From contig JAFQUA010000042.1 of the NCBI GenBank assembly GCA_017408725.1, forward strand, positions 1 through 24,308: a DNA stretch of 24,308 nt. Direction: 5' to 3'. Under the pieces are notes generated by a model, which saw nothing but the letters and a program-made list of their open reading frames with translations, searched no databases and was not told the DNA's origin. The stretch's first letter is position 1, and each line of letters opens with the position of its first letter. Shown piece after piece: positions 7,302 to 14,896 of the stretch. Position numbers and translations under genes: made by a program. The DNA is from Oscillospiraceae bacterium (GTDB taxonomy: Bacteria; Bacillota_A; Clostridia; Oscillospirales; Oscillospiraceae).

Positions 7302-8276
7302 GTGATCAACGCAAAGAAACAATTGCTGCAGACCCAGAAGACTGTTGTTTTGACGGGGAATAAGAAGAAGACACTAAAGAATATGTGGGAGTTTAGGGAA
7401 CTGTATTTGTTCCTGGCGCTTGGTGTTATTTGGACCTTCGTCTTCTCCTACGTTACTATGTACGGTCTGCTGATGGCTTTCCAGGATGCCAAGCTGGGCA
7501 CCATCATCGGCCAGGCTGATTGGATCGGTCTGTACCATTTTGATGTGTTCTTAAACGGCATCTTCTTCAAGGCTACGATGCTGAACTCTGTAATTTACTC
7601 CTTGTTGGGTAATTTTGTTTATACGCCTTGTGCTCTGGCTCTGGCCCTGTTGCTGCACAACAGCACTAGCGGCAAGCTCAAGAAGCTCGCTCAGAATCTT
7701 ACATATATTCCTCATATGCTCTCTCTGGTTGTCGTCTTTTCTGTTTTGGATCTGTTTGTCAATCACAATACCGGCTTGATCAATGTGATCGCTACACGGA
7801 TCACAGGTGTAGAGAGCAACTTCAATTTCTATACCAATGGCCAGCCTATTCTGATTGCACTCTACCTCATCGTGGGTGTCTGGCAGGAATCCGGCTACTC
7901 TGCCATTGTCTATATCGGTGCCCTGTCCTCCGTTGATGAGGAAATGGTTGAAGCTGCCCGGATTGACGGTGCCACCAAGTGGCGAATCATCTGGAGCATC
8001 CAGCTTCCCACCATCCTGCCCACCGTTGTTACCATGATGGTCATGAAACTAGGCAACATCTTCTCCGTGGGTACTGAAAAGATCCTTCTGATGCAGAACG
8101 ATCTGAACATTATGGATACCGAAGTTATCGGCACTTATGTTTATAAGCTGACCACCGGCGATGCCCGTTACGGCTTCAGCACTGCTGTCAGTGTGTTCCA
8201 GAATGTTATCTCCCTAGCTATGATGTTAATCGTCAATAAGCTGGGCGATAAGCTGGCTGGCATCTCTGTTATCTAA
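7302..8276 (+). CDS. Carbohydrate ABC transporter permease, LplB type
   Basis: This 324-residue inner-membrane subunit imports a saccharide together with the second permease and lipoprotein downstream. It has six hydrophobic segments after a basic N terminus. The ABC-permease EAA loop is at about 214-240 (EMVEAARIDGATKWRIIWSI, then LP), the site that contacts the ATPase. The start is GTG 7302, preceded by GAAGGGAG; the next Met (7383) would remove the basic tail and has no ribosome binding site. No ATPase gene is present in the operon, which is normal for this class because it uses a shared MsmX-type ATPase encoded elsewhere (family knowledge). The sugar cannot be named from sequence; known relatives import uronate- or mannose-rich oligosaccharides. 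Confidence 0.93.
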   Translation: MINAKKQLLQTQKTVVLTGNKKKTLKNMWEFRELYLFLALGVIWTFVFSYVTMYGLLMAFQDAKLGTIIGQADWIGLYHFDVFLNGIFFKATMLNSVIYSLLGNFVYTPCALALALLLHNSTSGKLKKLAQNLTYIPHMLSLVVVFSVLDLFVNHNTGLINVIATRITGVESNFNFYTNGQPILIALYLIVGVWQESGYSAIVYIGALSSVDEEMVEAARIDGATKWRIIWSIQLPTILPTVVTMMVMKLGNIFSVGTEKILLMQNDLNIMDTEVIGTYVYKLTTGDARYGFSTAVSVFQNVISLAMMLIVNKLGDKLAGISVI

Positions 8277-8293
8277 GGAAGGAGGATACTGTT

Positions 8294-9220
8294 GTGGCAA
8301 AACTGACTGGCAAGAATGCATTGGCTGAACGCGGTGACCGCGGCTTGAATATAGCCATAAATGTGCTTCTGGTGATCATCTGTATTGTTGTTATCTATCC
8401 TCTTTGGTTCGTTCTCGTCGCCTCTCTCTCTGACCCCCGGGCGATTTCTGCTGGCGAAGTGTTCCTTTGGCCTGTGGATTTCACCCTTGACGGCTACGGA
8501 ATTATGGACCGCTATCCGCAAATTTGGACCGGCTACTTCAACACTCTGATTTATGCGGCTGTCGGTACTGCGTGGACCCTGTTGAAGCTGATCCCTGCTG
8601 GCTTTGCCCTGTCCCGTCCCGAGTTGCCCGGCAGAAGGTGGATCACCCTGTTCTTTATGCTGACCATGTATTTCTCTGGCGGTATGGTCCCCCGCTTCGT
8701 TCTGGTCTCCAACATTGGCTGGTACAATCATCCTGCCGCCATTCTTTTCAGCACCGGTGTCAGTGCCTACAATCTGGTTCTGGTCCGTTCCTTCTTTATG
8801 AGCAATATTCCGGAGTCTTTGTTTGATGCCGCCCGTGTTGACGGCTGCAGCATTATCCGCTTCTTTGTTCGTATTGTGTTACCCTTGTCCGGCTCTATCA
8901 TCGCCATTATGACTTTGTTCTCCGTTCAGAGCTTCTGGAACCAGTATCTGGATGCACAAATGTTTTTGAAGAAACAGGAGTACTGGACACTTCAGCAGGT
9001 CGTCCGCAGCATTACCGAAAATGCGCAAAAGTCTAACGATATTGTTGAACCCGGCCTCATGGATCCTAGTCAGTATGAGGAGATGGAGCGCAAGAGACGC
9101 GAGGCAGCTCTGCTGAAGTACTCTGTTGTTATCGTCTCTGCAATCCCCATGATCGTCATTTACCCTTTCATTCAGAGACATTTCGTTAAAGGCATCATGG
9201 TCGGCGCAGTTAAGGGCTAA
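8294..9220 (+). CDS. Carbohydrate ABC transporter permease, YtcP type
   Basis: This 308-residue partner permease starts 17 bases after the first one ends, with GGAGG 8 bases before a GTG start at 8294. The first helix is at about 20-43, more membrane segments follow, and the EAA loop is at about 173-199 (SLFDAARVDGCSIIRFFVRI, then VLPLSG). The C terminus VIYPFIQRHFVKGIMVGAVKG is the standard ending of this family. A charged cytoplasmic stretch near residues 235-275 (ENAQKSNDI to MERKRREAAL) precedes the last helix. Both permeases use GTG starts whereas the lipoprotein uses ATG with a stronger Shine-Dalgarno sequence, in line with the excess of binding protein usually needed. Confidence 0.93.
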   Translation: MAKLTGKNALAERGDRGLNIAINVLLVIICIVVIYPLWFVLVASLSDPRAISAGEVFLWPVDFTLDGYGIMDRYPQIWTGYFNTLIYAAVGTAWTLLKLIPAGFALSRPELPGRRWITLFFMLTMYFSGGMVPRFVLVSNIGWYNHPAAILFSTGVSAYNLVLVRSFFMSNIPESLFDAARVDGCSIIRFFVRIVLPLSGSIIAIMTLFSVQSFWNQYLDAQMFLKKQEYWTLQQVVRSITENAQKSNDIVEPGLMDPSQYEEMERKRREAALLKYSVVIVSAIPMIVIYPFIQRHFVKGIMVGAVKG

Positions 9221-9252
9221 ATTTTGCCCGTTGTCATGCCCTGTCATGACAG

Positions 9253-9277
9253 CTCCCCATCATTGGGGAGTCTTTAT
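9253..9277 (+). terminator. Hairpin between permease and binding-protein genes (partial terminator)
   Basis: CTCCCCA (9253-9259) pairs with TGGGGAG (9264-9270) around a TCAT loop, followed by TCTTTAT. It lies inside the operon, so it may act as a leaky terminator or as a barrier to RNA decay that sets relative expression of permeases and lipoprotein. With the preceding GACAGC it resembles the right end of the repeat at 1112-1220. Confidence 0.5.
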
Positions 9278-9332
9278 CCTGGCGTTAGGCGTTAGCAAAA
9301 CGCAAAATATAAATTTTAGGAGGAAACCCAAA

Positions 9333-11105
9333 ATGAAAAAGCTGTTTGCTTTGCTGCTGGCAGTCGTTCTGGTTCTGGGTCTGGTTGCTTGTGCTCAGCC
9401 TGTTAATCCCACTGAGCCCAATAATGATCCCACGACCACCGGCAAGCCCACTACCGCAGCACCCACCACCACCACCGAGCCCGGCGTGAAGGTTGAATTC
9501 CCTCTGGCTGAGGAAATCACCATCAAGTATCTGGTTCCCATGAGCACTATTTACAAGGATTTTAAGAAGACTCTGGAAGCCAACAAGCTGTGGCAGAAGC
9601 TGTACGAGATGACCAACATCAAGGTTGAGCTTGTTCAGTGTGACGATCTGGATACTCTGAATGCTTACATTCAGCAGGGTTCTTATGGCGACATCATTGC
9701 TTGCAACGGTGTTAAGAACGCTTCCACAGAAGCCTCCATCAACCAGCTGATCGCTTCCAAAGCTCTGTTGGACGTCAACGAGTACGCTAACAATCCCAAC
9801 GTTATGCCCAACCTGCATAAGTACGTTCTGGCTGAGCTGCCCGAAGTTAAGGGTAAGTGGATGTCCCCCGATGGCGGCCTGTACGTCTTCGGTTTCTACT
9901 CCGCTGAAAAGTGGAAGTACTTGGAGTCCAGCTGCTGGATCAACAAGACTTGGCTGGAAAAAGCTAACATGACCGTTGCTGACGTTGCAACTTTCGAAGG
10001 CCTGGAGAAGTTCTTTGCTTGGATCATGGCCAATGACCCCAATGGTAACGGTAAGCAGGATGAGGTTCCCTATTTCTGCTATGCCTCCGGCGGCAATATG
10101 ATCGAGGCTCTGCTGGGCTCCTTCGGCATGCCCACAAAGGACGCAACCAATGAGAACTACATTACCATCGAAGACGGCGAAGTTCTGTTCGTTCCCCAGC
10201 AGACCGCTTACAAGGACTTCCTGACCATGATGAACAAGTGGTATACTAACGGCTGGATGTATAAGGACTACTTCCTGGGCCACAGCGCTACTTTGGAAGC
10301 TGCCGCTAGAGACCTCTTGTGGAACAACAACGGCGAGCCCGACCGTATCGCATTCTACACCGCTACCTCCCAGCCCGCCCGTGTTACCTCCTCCGGTGAG
10401 AACGATATGCATCCCAACAAGGACAACAAGTGTGAGTACATCTCCATCCTGCCTCCCAAGGCCGAAGGCTACACCACTGAGTGGTACATGCACCCCGGCT
10501 TCATGGGTTCTCAGGGCGCTCTGATGGTCTCCGCTAAGACCCAGTATCCCGCAGAGGTCTGCGCATGGATCGACTTGTTCTACAACGAAGACATCACTGT
10601 GGATGCTATCAACGGTTCCGAAGGCTCCGCGTGGCGTGTCGTTGACAAGGACGGCAAGATTTCCAGACTGTCCGGCATCACTGCAGAGGTTGAGGAAGAG
10701 CTGCGTAACGTTAAATTGGATCTGCCTCTGAGAACTATGATCACTTCTCTGCCCTACGCTACTACTGCGAATGCGCTGGAGAACAAGCTCACCTTGACTG
10801 ATGCTGTTATTGCTTCTAAGAATGCTCTGAAGTTCTACGAGGACGCAGGCGTCCTGAACGATGCCTCCGAAGTGTGGCCTCGTCCCTACATGTCCACCGA
10901 GAACTCTGAAGAGATCGGCGAAATCCGCGGCGACATTATGCTGCTGGTTGAGACCTACCGTGCTGAGTCCATCACCGGCAAGAAGAACTTCACATCTGAC
11001 TGGGATGCTCTGCAGAAGGCTCTGAAGAATGACGTCAAGACTGAACGCTTTGTCGAGATCCTGCAGGAAACCTTTGATGTTTGCATGGAAGGCTCCGGCA
11101 AATAA
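9333..11105 (+). CDS. Extracellular substrate-binding lipoprotein of the sugar ABC transporter
   Basis: This 590-residue lipoprotein captures the sugar outside the membrane and hands it to the two permeases. ATG 9333 follows AGGAGG by 9 bases; the earlier in-frame start at 9231 lies before the intergenic hairpin and is rejected. The signal peptide MKKLFALLLAVVLVLGLVAC ends in a lipobox (LVAC, lipidated Cys20). A Thr/Pro-rich flexible linker follows to about residue 50, then the mature domain. Large size, aromatic-rich stretches such as FLTMMNKWYTNGWMYKDYF and the EF-hand-like DPNGNGKQDEVPY loop are typical of LipO-type binding proteins of LplB/YtcP systems. Codon use is highly optimised, indicating abundant product. 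Two strong hairpins follow its stop. Confidence 0.94.
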   Translation: MKKLFALLLAVVLVLGLVACAQPVNPTEPNNDPTTTGKPTTAAPTTTTEPGVKVEFPLAEEITIKYLVPMSTIYKDFKKTLEANKLWQKLYEMTNIKVELVQCDDLDTLNAYIQQGSYGDIIACNGVKNASTEASINQLIASKALLDVNEYANNPNVMPNLHKYVLAELPEVKGKWMSPDGGLYVFGFYSAEKWKYLESSCWINKTWLEKANMTVADVATFEGLEKFFAWIMANDPNGNGKQDEVPYFCYASGGNMIEALLGSFGMPTKDATNENYITIEDGEVLFVPQQTAYKDFLTMMNKWYTNGWMYKDYFLGHSATLEAAARDLLWNNNGEPDRIAFYTATSQPARVTSSGENDMHPNKDNKCEYISILPPKAEGYTTEWYMHPGFMGSQGALMVSAKTQYPAEVCAWIDLFYNEDITVDAINGSEGSAWRVVDKDGKISRLSGITAEVEEELRNVKLDLPLRTMITSLPYATTANALENKLTLTDAVIASKNALKFYEDAGVLNDASEVWPRPYMSTENSEEIGEIRGDIMLLVETYRAESITGKKNFTSDWDALQKALKNDVKTERFVEILQETFDVCMEGSGK

Positions 11106-11150
11106 GTAATCTTCGAAGCCAAAATATTAGATATTATTATCTAAAATAGC

Positions 11151-11213
11151 GATTTCCTCGGAATCGTGAAACCGGAAACGGGGAAGCGATTCCGGGGAAA
11201 TTTTCTATTTTGT
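11151..11213 (+). terminator. Intrinsic terminator after the binding-protein gene
   Basis: ATTTCCTCGGAATCG (11152-11166) pairs with CGATTCCGGGGAAAT (11187-11201) with one G-U pair, around a 20-base loop. It is followed by TTTTCTATTTTGTTG. It probably stops much of the transcription that enters from the lipoprotein gene and leaves some read-through to the genes after it. Confidence 0.72.
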
Positions 11214-11216
11214 TGT

Positions 11217-11260
11217 CGGTTTATGTGAGCGCGCTCAGGCATTCGCTCTGACATAAGCCG
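11217..11260. other. Second strong hairpin upstream of the yesL-like gene
   Basis: CGGTTTATGT and GAGCG (11217-11231) pair with CGCTC and ACATAAGCCG (11244-11260) with a small TG bulge and a loop near 11232-11243. It has no T tail and sits between the preceding terminator and the Shine-Dalgarno sequence at 11284-11289. It could be an RNA leader or RNase barrier for the downstream genes, or a DNA operator; the sequence does not decide. Confidence 0.5.
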
Positions 11261-11295
11261 ATGACTCCCACCAATAAATACATGAGGTGACCGTT

Positions 11296-11958
11296 ATGAA
11301 AGGCATTTTTAATATCGAAACCAAGTTCGGCCAGATGATTCAGCAGTTTGGTCATTTAATTGTCCTGAGCTTTTGCTGGCTCTTTTTCAGCATTCCGGTC
11401 TTTACATGCGGCGCTGCTTCCTGTGCCGTTTATTCTGCCTGTAGAAAAATGCTTCATGAGGGAGAAAGCAGACCGGTCCTCAATTTTTATCGGGCCTTTA
11501 AACAGAATTTTAAGCAGGGATGCATTGTTGGTGTTTTGACACTGCTGTTTCTTTTTGTTGTGATTTACTGCGGTCTTCTTGCCATGAGAATCCGATTATT
11601 TGGGGGTACTGTCGGTACCATCGGCTGCATTATTTATCTTATTGTCGTAACTGCTGTGTTGATTTACCTTCATTATGTGATTGCCTACATCGCTCGTTTT
11701 GAGGATAAACTCATAACTGTCCTGCGCAACTGCGTGTATCTCTGCCTTTGCCATTTTGATACCACCTTGCGTCTTGCTGCTCAGTTTGCCTTGATCGCTG
11801 TGGCATTCTATTTTTTGAATCTGATCCGTTATTTGCCTTTTATTATCATGCTTCTTCCTGCGGGCTATAGTCTTTTAACCGTTGATCCACTGGAAAAAGT
11901 CTTTAAGCAGTATATGCCAAAGGTTCAGCAGGAAACGGAGAGCCTGGATTGCGAGTAA
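11296..11958 (+). CDS. YesL-like (DUF624) integral membrane protein
   Basis: This 220-residue protein has about five hydrophobic segments. The opening, MKGIFNIETKFGQMIQQFGHL followed by a long helix and CGAASCAVYSACRKM, matches the DUF624/YesL pattern. YesL-like proteins occur beside sugar ABC transporter genes (for example the yes pectin cluster of Bacillus); their function is unknown and a transporter-associated role is only inferred. I chose ATG 11296 because GAGGTG lies 6 bases upstream; the GTG at 11287 overlaps that site. It follows the lipoprotein gene after two hairpins and leads into the next gene with a gap of 29 bases. Codon bias is clearly weaker than in the transporter genes, so expression is likely lower. 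Confidence 0.78.
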   Translation: MKGIFNIETKFGQMIQQFGHLIVLSFCWLFFSIPVFTCGAASCAVYSACRKMLHEGESRPVLNFYRAFKQNFKQGCIVGVLTLLFLFVVIYCGLLAMRIRLFGGTVGTIGCIIYLIVVTAVLIYLHYVIAYIARFEDKLITVLRNCVYLCLCHFDTTLRLAAQFALIAVAFYFLNLIRYLPFIIMLLPAGYSLLTVDPLEKVFKQYMPKVQQETESLDCE

Positions 11959-11987
11959 CTGATTCTGTCTGAAAGGATGTGGGTTTT

Positions 11988-12668
11988 ATGGATGGAATGA
12001 GTAAAGAAAAATGGGATAAAATGACAAAAGCGCAAAAGCGTGAGCATATTTGGGAGTATTATAAGCTTCCTATTGTTGCCGTGCTGGCGGTAATTGCGGT
12101 GATCAGTTGGTTTGTTTATATTGACTTGACCACTGTGGATCCGCTGATGCATGTGATCATGACGGATATGAATGAACCGCTTCAGGATGACAGTGCCTAT
12201 CAGGATTTTCTGGCGAAAAGCGACTATGAAGCCTATATCGGTGCTGTTTCCTTGAATCAGAACATGTACTTTTATCTGGATGATCCTGATAATTCTAACT
12301 ATGAGATCAACGGTACCTCTTATCAAATTTTACACGGCATGATTTCCTCAAAAACTCAGGAGATATTGTTCAGCCAGCCCAAGATTTTTGGCACATGCGC
12401 TACGGAAGGCGCTTTAATGGATCTTTCTATGGTGTTGCCACAGGAATTGTTAGACCAACACAGCGAACGGCTGCTATATGTTGTGGATGAGGAAACCGGG
12501 GAGAAGTACCCCTGTGGTGTCAATGTGGAGGGGAATCCATGGATGGAGCAGGTGCAAAAAGGGTATAAGGGCTATGTAGGTATCATCAATACTGCCGATG
12601 CCCCTGAAATGGCTGTGGATTTTATCGTGTACTTTTTGAATCAGTTTGGAATGGTGGACGGAATATGA
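11988..12668 (+). CDS. Single-pass membrane protein of unknown function
   Basis: I do not recognise this 226-residue protein. It has a charged cytoplasmic N terminus rich in Lys/Glu/Trp (MSKEKWDKMTKAQKREHIWE), one membrane helix at about 27-48 (LPIVAVLAVIAVISWFVYI), and an outer domain of about 175 residues with acidic stretches. The arrangement predicts an anchored extracytoplasmic domain without a cleavable signal. The start ATG 11988 is placed after AAAGGA; a second Met three codons later is possible. It follows the YesL-like gene, and its stop overlaps the nitroreductase start (ATGA). Co-transcription with yesL and the transporter suggests an accessory role in sugar uptake or in sensing outside the membrane, which is inference only. 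Confidence 0.75.
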   Translation: MDGMSKEKWDKMTKAQKREHIWEYYKLPIVAVLAVIAVISWFVYIDLTTVDPLMHVIMTDMNEPLQDDSAYQDFLAKSDYEAYIGAVSLNQNMYFYLDDPDNSNYEINGTSYQILHGMISSKTQEILFSQPKIFGTCATEGALMDLSMVLPQELLDQHSERLLYVVDEETGEKYPCGVNVEGNPWMEQVQKGYKGYVGIINTADAPEMAVDFIVYFLNQFGMVDGI

Positions 12669-13237
12669 TGGATGCACTTACAGCATTAAAAACACGGCGC
12701 TCGATCCGACTTTTTACACAGGAGCCTGTTGCACCGGAAAAACTAGCCCAGATCATGGAGTGCGCACGCTTTTACCCCACGGCGGCAAATCTGCAGCCGT
12801 TGAAATTTGCCCTTTTGAAGGATAAACGGGCAAAGGAAGCCCTTGCCCACCTTCGTTGGGCCGGTTATCTTCCGGGCTACCGCATGGAAGAAGACGACCA
12901 ACCGACTGCACTAATCTTGATTTTGGGCGACAAGTCGATTATAAAGGATCATCAGTTTAGTGCTGGGGCTGCGGCTAATCAGATCATGTTGGCTGCTCAT
13001 AGTCTGGATGTAGCAACCTGCTGCCTCGGCATGAGTGACAAGACCCGAGGAATCGTTCTGGAAATGCTGAACTTGAATCCGGACCGTTTTGATGCTATTT
13101 GCTTTGTTGCGCTCGGTAACAGTACCCAAACCTCTGCTGCGGTTGATCTGGAAGAAAGTTGCAAGTACTGGCTGGATGAAAATGGGAACTTCCTTGTGCC
13201 CAAACGTACGACAGAGGAGATTTTCCTGCAGGTATAG
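12665..13237 (+). CDS. Nitroreductase-family flavoprotein
   Basis: This 190-residue protein is the short type of FMN-dependent nitroreductase-fold oxidoreductase, which uses NAD(P)H to reduce nitro compounds, quinones or other small electrophiles in the cytoplasm. Near the N terminus KTRRSIRLFTQEPV is the usual phosphate-contacting FMN motif. ARFYPTAANLQPLKF supplies the Ser/Asn-type flavin-contacting loop, and ATCCLGM with the preceding GAAANQIMLAAHSL helix matches the conserved central helix. The start overlaps the previous stop by four bases (ATGA), so translation is coupled; a second Met follows directly. The physiological substrate is not known and its placement at the end of a sugar-transport operon is unexplained. 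A terminator lies about 100 bases downstream. Confidence 0.88.
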   Translation: MMDALTALKTRRSIRLFTQEPVAPEKLAQIMECARFYPTAANLQPLKFALLKDKRAKEALAHLRWAGYLPGYRMEEDDQPTALILILGDKSIIKDHQFSAGAAANQIMLAAHSLDVATCCLGMSDKTRGIVLEMLNLNPDRFDAICFVALGNSTQTSAAVDLEESCKYWLDENGNFLVPKRTTEEIFLQV

Positions 13238-13340
13238 TCAAGAGGGGCGCTGTGATGTAAACAAGCTGTCCTATATTTTCTTTGGCGCATAGCAGTTGAT
13301 CTGGTGGGAAGTTTGACGTTTTTTCGAAACCATAATACTT

Positions 13341-13374
13341 ATGCGGCATCCTGGAACGGGGTGCCGCATTTAAA
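13341..13374 (+). terminator. Intrinsic terminator of the transporter/nitroreductase block
   Basis: ATGCGGCA (13341-13348) pairs with TGCCGCAT (13362-13369), extended by CC/GG, with a short loop (TGGAAC region). It is followed by TTTAAAAT. It separates the nitroreductase from the strong promoter at 13390. Confidence 0.72.
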
Positions 13375-13389
13375 ATCTACTGCCAAGTA

Positions 13390-13418
13390 TTGACATTACC
13401 TGCCGATTTCGTTATAAT
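13390..13418 (+). promoter_or_regulatory. Perfect-consensus sigma-A promoter of the yhcH-like gene
   Basis: TTGACA (13390-13395) and TATAAT (13413-13418) are separated by exactly 17 bases, the ideal sigma-A arrangement. The ATG lies at 13584, leaving an untranslated leader of about 160 bases. Such a strong promoter with a long leader suggests control after initiation. Confidence 0.9.
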
Positions 13419-13511
13419 TTTAATAAGCGCAAGTATGCTTTGACAGCCGCGCAACGACTCCACTGAGCTGGTATTGCCATTTAAAATTTTAGTGTTGACG
13501 AACTGGACCAT

Positions 13512-13566
13512 ATCGGCAAACGTAAGTGTATTTGCAGTCTGCCGAACACTCGGTGGGCTGTTTTTT
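13512..13566 (+). promoter_or_regulatory. Leader attenuator: terminator hairpin with competing upstream pairing
   Basis: CAGTCTGCCGA (13535-13545) pairs with TCGGTGGGCTG (13550-13560), including several G-U pairs, around ACAC, and is followed at once by TTTTTT (13561-13566). This is an intrinsic terminator lying before the Shine-Dalgarno sequence AAGGAG (13570-13575). An upstream segment ATCGGCA (13511-13517) can instead pair with TGCCGA (13540-13545), helped by GCAAA/TTTGC (13515-13519 with 13531-13535), which would break the terminator. This is the layout of an attenuator or riboswitch. I do not recognise the class; the sensor part would be about 13425-13510. Confidence 0.6.
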
Positions 13567-13583
13567 GAAAAGGAGTGCTAATT

Positions 13584-14045
13584 ATGATTCTGGACACCAT
13601 GGAAAATGCTAAGCAATATGCAGGACTGAATCCCGATCTGGACCGCATTCTGGAGGCAATGAAGGCCTATACCCCGGACAATTATCCCGGTGGCCGCATT
13701 GAATTGGATGGAAGCCGGCTGTTTATGCTGCTGAAGAGCTATGAGACCCATGCGCTGGGTGAATCCCTCAGCGAAGCACACAGAAACTATCTGGATGTGA
13801 TGTACATGGTAGAGGGCGAGGAGACCATTTATGTCAAGCCCACCGCACAGCTTAAGAATGTTACCAAGGAATACGATCCTGCCATTGAAGCACTCCTTGC
13901 CAAGACGGACGAGGATGTCACTCCGGTTTTGCTAAAGGCCGGCAGCTTTGTTGTTCTTTTCCCTCAGGATGCCCATACTCCTGCCTGTCACGCAAACGGC
14001 CCCTGCATGGTTAAGAAGATTATTGGCAAGGTGCAGATCGGCTGA
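13584..14045 (+). CDS. YhcH/YjgK/YiaL (DUF386) family protein, NanQ-like
   Basis: This 153-residue protein belongs to the YhcH/YjgK/YiaL beta-sandwich family. The best-studied member, E. coli YhcH/NanQ, speeds anomer conversion of N-acetylneuraminate; others (EbgC, YiaL) sit in diverse sugar operons. Visible signatures are the RIELDGSRLFMLLKSYET strand pair, EAHRNYLDV with His66 (a likely metal ligand), the EGEETI turn, and FPQDAHTPAC with His131 near the end. The last stretch, MVKKIIGKVQIG, matches the usual KKVVVKV ending. ATG 13584 follows AAGGAG by 8 bases; the GTG at 13575 lies on that site. It is the first gene behind the attenuated leader. The substrate may be sialic acid or another sugar; the context does not fix it. 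Confidence 0.88.
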   Translation: MILDTMENAKQYAGLNPDLDRILEAMKAYTPDNYPGGRIELDGSRLFMLLKSYETHALGESLSEAHRNYLDVMYMVEGEETIYVKPTAQLKNVTKEYDPAIEALLAKTDEDVTPVLLKAGSFVVLFPQDAHTPACHANGPCMVKKIIGKVQIG

Positions 14046-14188
14046 TCAGGGCGGAACTTGATTTCCTATACGGAAATTATTACCTGCTGCAGATGAAGGA
14101 TAAGATCCCTGACCCATTCCGTAATATTGACCCCAGGTGATCAACCATGTGCCTGGTACAAGCATACATAAGAGAGGAAATATTGATT

Positions 14189-14884
14189 ATGGCTACAAAT
14201 ATTAAAGCACCTTTTTTTGAAATCGGCCCCAAGTCTTATCTGTACGGAGACCAGATTCTGGATCTGGCATTGGCTGCCGATGCAGCATCCGAAAAGTATG
14301 ATGTGGATGTGATTTTCACTTGCCCTGTGGTGGATATCCGCAGAGTGAAGGAAGCAACCAAGCGCATTCATGTTTTTGCGCCCCATATGGATCCTATTCC
14401 TGTGGGCCGTGGTTTGGCGGACATTCTTCCCGAATCTCTGGTGGCAGCCGGCGCCGAGGGCGTTATGCTGAACCATGTGGAGAAGCCTCTGACCTTTGAG
14501 GTTCTGGCAGAGACCATCAAGCGGGCAGAAGAAGTGGGTCTTACCACCATCGTTTGCGCCGATTCCATGGCCGATGCCAGCAAGATCGCAGGTCTGCATC
14601 CCGACATCATCGTTGCCGAGCCCTCTGAGCTCATCGGCACCGGTGTCAGCGTAGGCCCTGAGTATGTGGAAGCTGCTATGCAGTCCGTTAAGGGTGTGGA
14701 CGAGAACATTCTGGTTCTGACCGCTGCCGGCATTGCCAACGGCACCGATGTTTACAATACCATTATTGCAGGTGCAGACGCAACCGGTTCTTCCTCCGGC
14801 GTTGCCAAGGCTGCAGACCGTGCTGCTATGGTAGACGAGATGATCGGCGCTGCCCGCAAGGCTTGGGATGAAAGACACGCTTGA
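14189..14884 (+). CDS. Triosephosphate-isomerase-like TIM-barrel isomerase (archaeal-type branch)
   Basis: This 231-residue TIM barrel follows the pattern of compact archaeal-type TPI rather than the 250-residue bacterial glycolytic enzyme. Candidate catalytic residues are a Lys near the N terminus (IKAPFFEIGPKSYLYG, Lys6 or Lys15), His96 in VMLNHVEKPLT, and Glu144 in IVAEPSELIGTG. Phosphate-binding loops are ELIGTG and the GIANGTDV / ATGSSSGVAKA region. Similar proteins occur in rare-sugar operons; the EryH-type enzymes of erythritol use isomerise tetrulose phosphates, so a substrate other than triose phosphate is possible. The start ATG 14189 follows AGAGAGG; the upstream ATG 14147 adds an unlike tail. 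It lies 143 bases after the yhcH-like gene, with no terminator seen between them, and ends at a strong terminator. Confidence 0.87.
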   Translation: MATNIKAPFFEIGPKSYLYGDQILDLALAADAASEKYDVDVIFTCPVVDIRRVKEATKRIHVFAPHMDPIPVGRGLADILPESLVAAGAEGVMLNHVEKPLTFEVLAETIKRAEEVGLTTIVCADSMADASKIAGLHPDIIVAEPSELIGTGVSVGPEYVEAAMQSVKGVDENILVLTAAGIANGTDVYNTIIAGADATGSSSGVAKAADRAAMVDEMIGAARKAWDERHA

Positions 14885-14896
14885 GCGTTCATAACA

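Noticed and set aside
7026..7322. N-terminal extension of the AraC regulator to 7322
   Set aside because: This stretch covers both divergent promoters and the G-rich tract, and the extra 99 residues are not domain-like; the start at 7025 gives the expected first membrane helix.
9285..10493. 402-codon open frame on the minus strand
   Set aside because: It is antisense to the highly codon-biased lipoprotein gene, has low-complexity Val/Gly/Leu composition and no ribosome binding site; it is a shadow of the real gene.
13419..13583. Known riboswitch classes (purine, c-di-GMP, cobalamin, ZTP, fluoride) for the leader
   Set aside because: I looked for their conserved cores by eye and found none convincing; only the generic attenuator layout is supported.
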